Part shown: positions 10,476-10,725 of the stretch, in pieces
Layout: every line of letters starts with the position of its first letter
Position numbering within the stretch: position 1 is the stretch's first letter
NCBI GenBank assembly: GCA_946886325.1
Contig: CAMPIK010000037.1
Location: 1-10,725 of the forward strand
DNA length: 10,725 nt
From: an uncultured Shinella sp.
GTDB taxonomy: Bacteria; Pseudomonadota; Alphaproteobacteria; Rhizobiales; Rhizobiaceae
Direction: 5' to 3'
Notes under the pieces: model-generated
Database searches by the model: none
What the model was told of the DNA's origin: nothing
The model's input: only the letters and a program-made list of their open reading frames with translations
Made by a program: the position numbers and the translations under genes

Positions 10476-10725
10476 ATGTTCCAGAGCTTCGACGTTACCT
10501 CCACGCCCCAGTTCGGCCGGGAGCGCGTGAGCGCCTTGCGCGACCGTTTCGAAGACCTCGGCGTCGACGGTTTCCTGGTGCCTCGCGCCGATGAATATCA
10601 AGGAGAATATGTGCCGGCTTCGGCCGAGCGACTGTCCTGGCTCACCGGCTTTACCGGTTCGGCCGGCATCGCGCTGGTGACGCGCAATGCCGCGATCGTC
10701 TTCGTCGACGGACGCTATGTGACGC
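10476..10725 (+). CDS. Aminopeptidase P family (Xaa-Pro aminopeptidase), N-terminal part
   Basis: The first 83 codons of an M24B peptidase that removes an N-terminal residue before proline; the gene runs off the window edge. The visible part is the creatinase-type N-terminal domain: MFQSFDVTSTPQFG, RVSALRDRFEDLGVDGFLVPRADEYQGEYVP (18-47) and then SAERLSWLTGFTGSAGIALVTRNAAIVFVDGRYVT (49-83). WLTGFTGSAG and DGRY are hallmarks of the long eukaryote-like XPNPEP1/AMPP branch found in Alphaproteobacteria, usually near 600 residues. The metal-binding catalytic domain lies outside the window, so activity cannot be judged here. The ATG follows CCGGATAATTTC, a weak ribosome site; CTAGAT at 10417-10422 is a possible -10 box. 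Family call is firm, exact substrate range is not. Confidence 0.9.
   Translation, partial: MFQSFDVTSTPQFGRERVSALRDRFEDLGVDGFLVPRADEYQGEYVPASAERLSWLTGFTGSAGIALVTRNAAIVFVDGRYVT

Noticed and set aside
1..10725. CRISPR array, IS element, prophage genes, tRNA or rRNA
   Set aside because: No spaced identical repeats, transposase or integrase motifs, or cloverleaf or rRNA sequences were seen by reading both strands.

Overview
The window looks like chromosomal DNA of an alphaproteobacterium in the Rhizobiales, most likely the Rhizobiaceae (Rhizobium, Agrobacterium, Sinorhizobium or Shinella type). The evidence is high GC with strong G/C at third codon positions, an MCP ending in the pentapeptide NWEEF beside its own cheW, a RIME-like palindromic mosaic repeat, a possible GGAAC-type general-stress promoter, and a DUF1127-like small gene followed by anti-Shine-Dalgarno stem-loops ('cuckoo' RNAs). 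No phage, IS, CRISPR, tRNA or rRNA was seen. The genus is an inference.

Layout, left to right. 1-132 (-) is the N-terminus of an unrecognised membrane protein cut by the window edge. 294-1712 (-) is an amidase-signature hydrolase with a TTG start, divergent from cutC (1852-2598, +). cutC is followed by creA, a small periplasmic protein (2660-3145, +). creA converges, across a hairpin, on a secreted protein of unknown function (3237-3758, -), which has a good candidate EcfG/RpoE2 promoter. Next is nicotinamidase pncA (3840-4469, -), then a RIME-like repeat (about 4498-4598), a strong terminator (4671-4693) and the mcp-cheW pair (7165 to 4724, -). On the plus strand follow a 52-residue membrane protein (7468-7626) that may be translated from a leaderless mRNA, a Sco1/SenC copper chaperone (7753-8352) and prmA (8432-9310).

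The most interesting part is 9341-9655 on the minus strand. It holds a 49-codon DUF1127-like gene, then two long hairpins whose loops are runs of CCTCC on the transcribed strand, then a small hairpin and a Rho-independent terminator. This is the architecture of the alphaproteobacterial cuckoo RNAs (CcsR1-4 with CcaF1 in Rhodobacter sphaeroides): UTR-derived stress sRNAs with anti-Shine-Dalgarno loops. The general family is known; this locus is a two-hairpin version.

The right end holds an unrecognised single-pass membrane protein (9806-10333, +) and the first 83 codons of an aminopeptidase P family gene (from 10476, +). Between them lies a threefold 11-bp direct repeat. Most genes appear to be short independent housekeeping units. 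Clear functional coupling is limited to mcp-cheW and to the DUF1127 gene with its sRNA hairpins.
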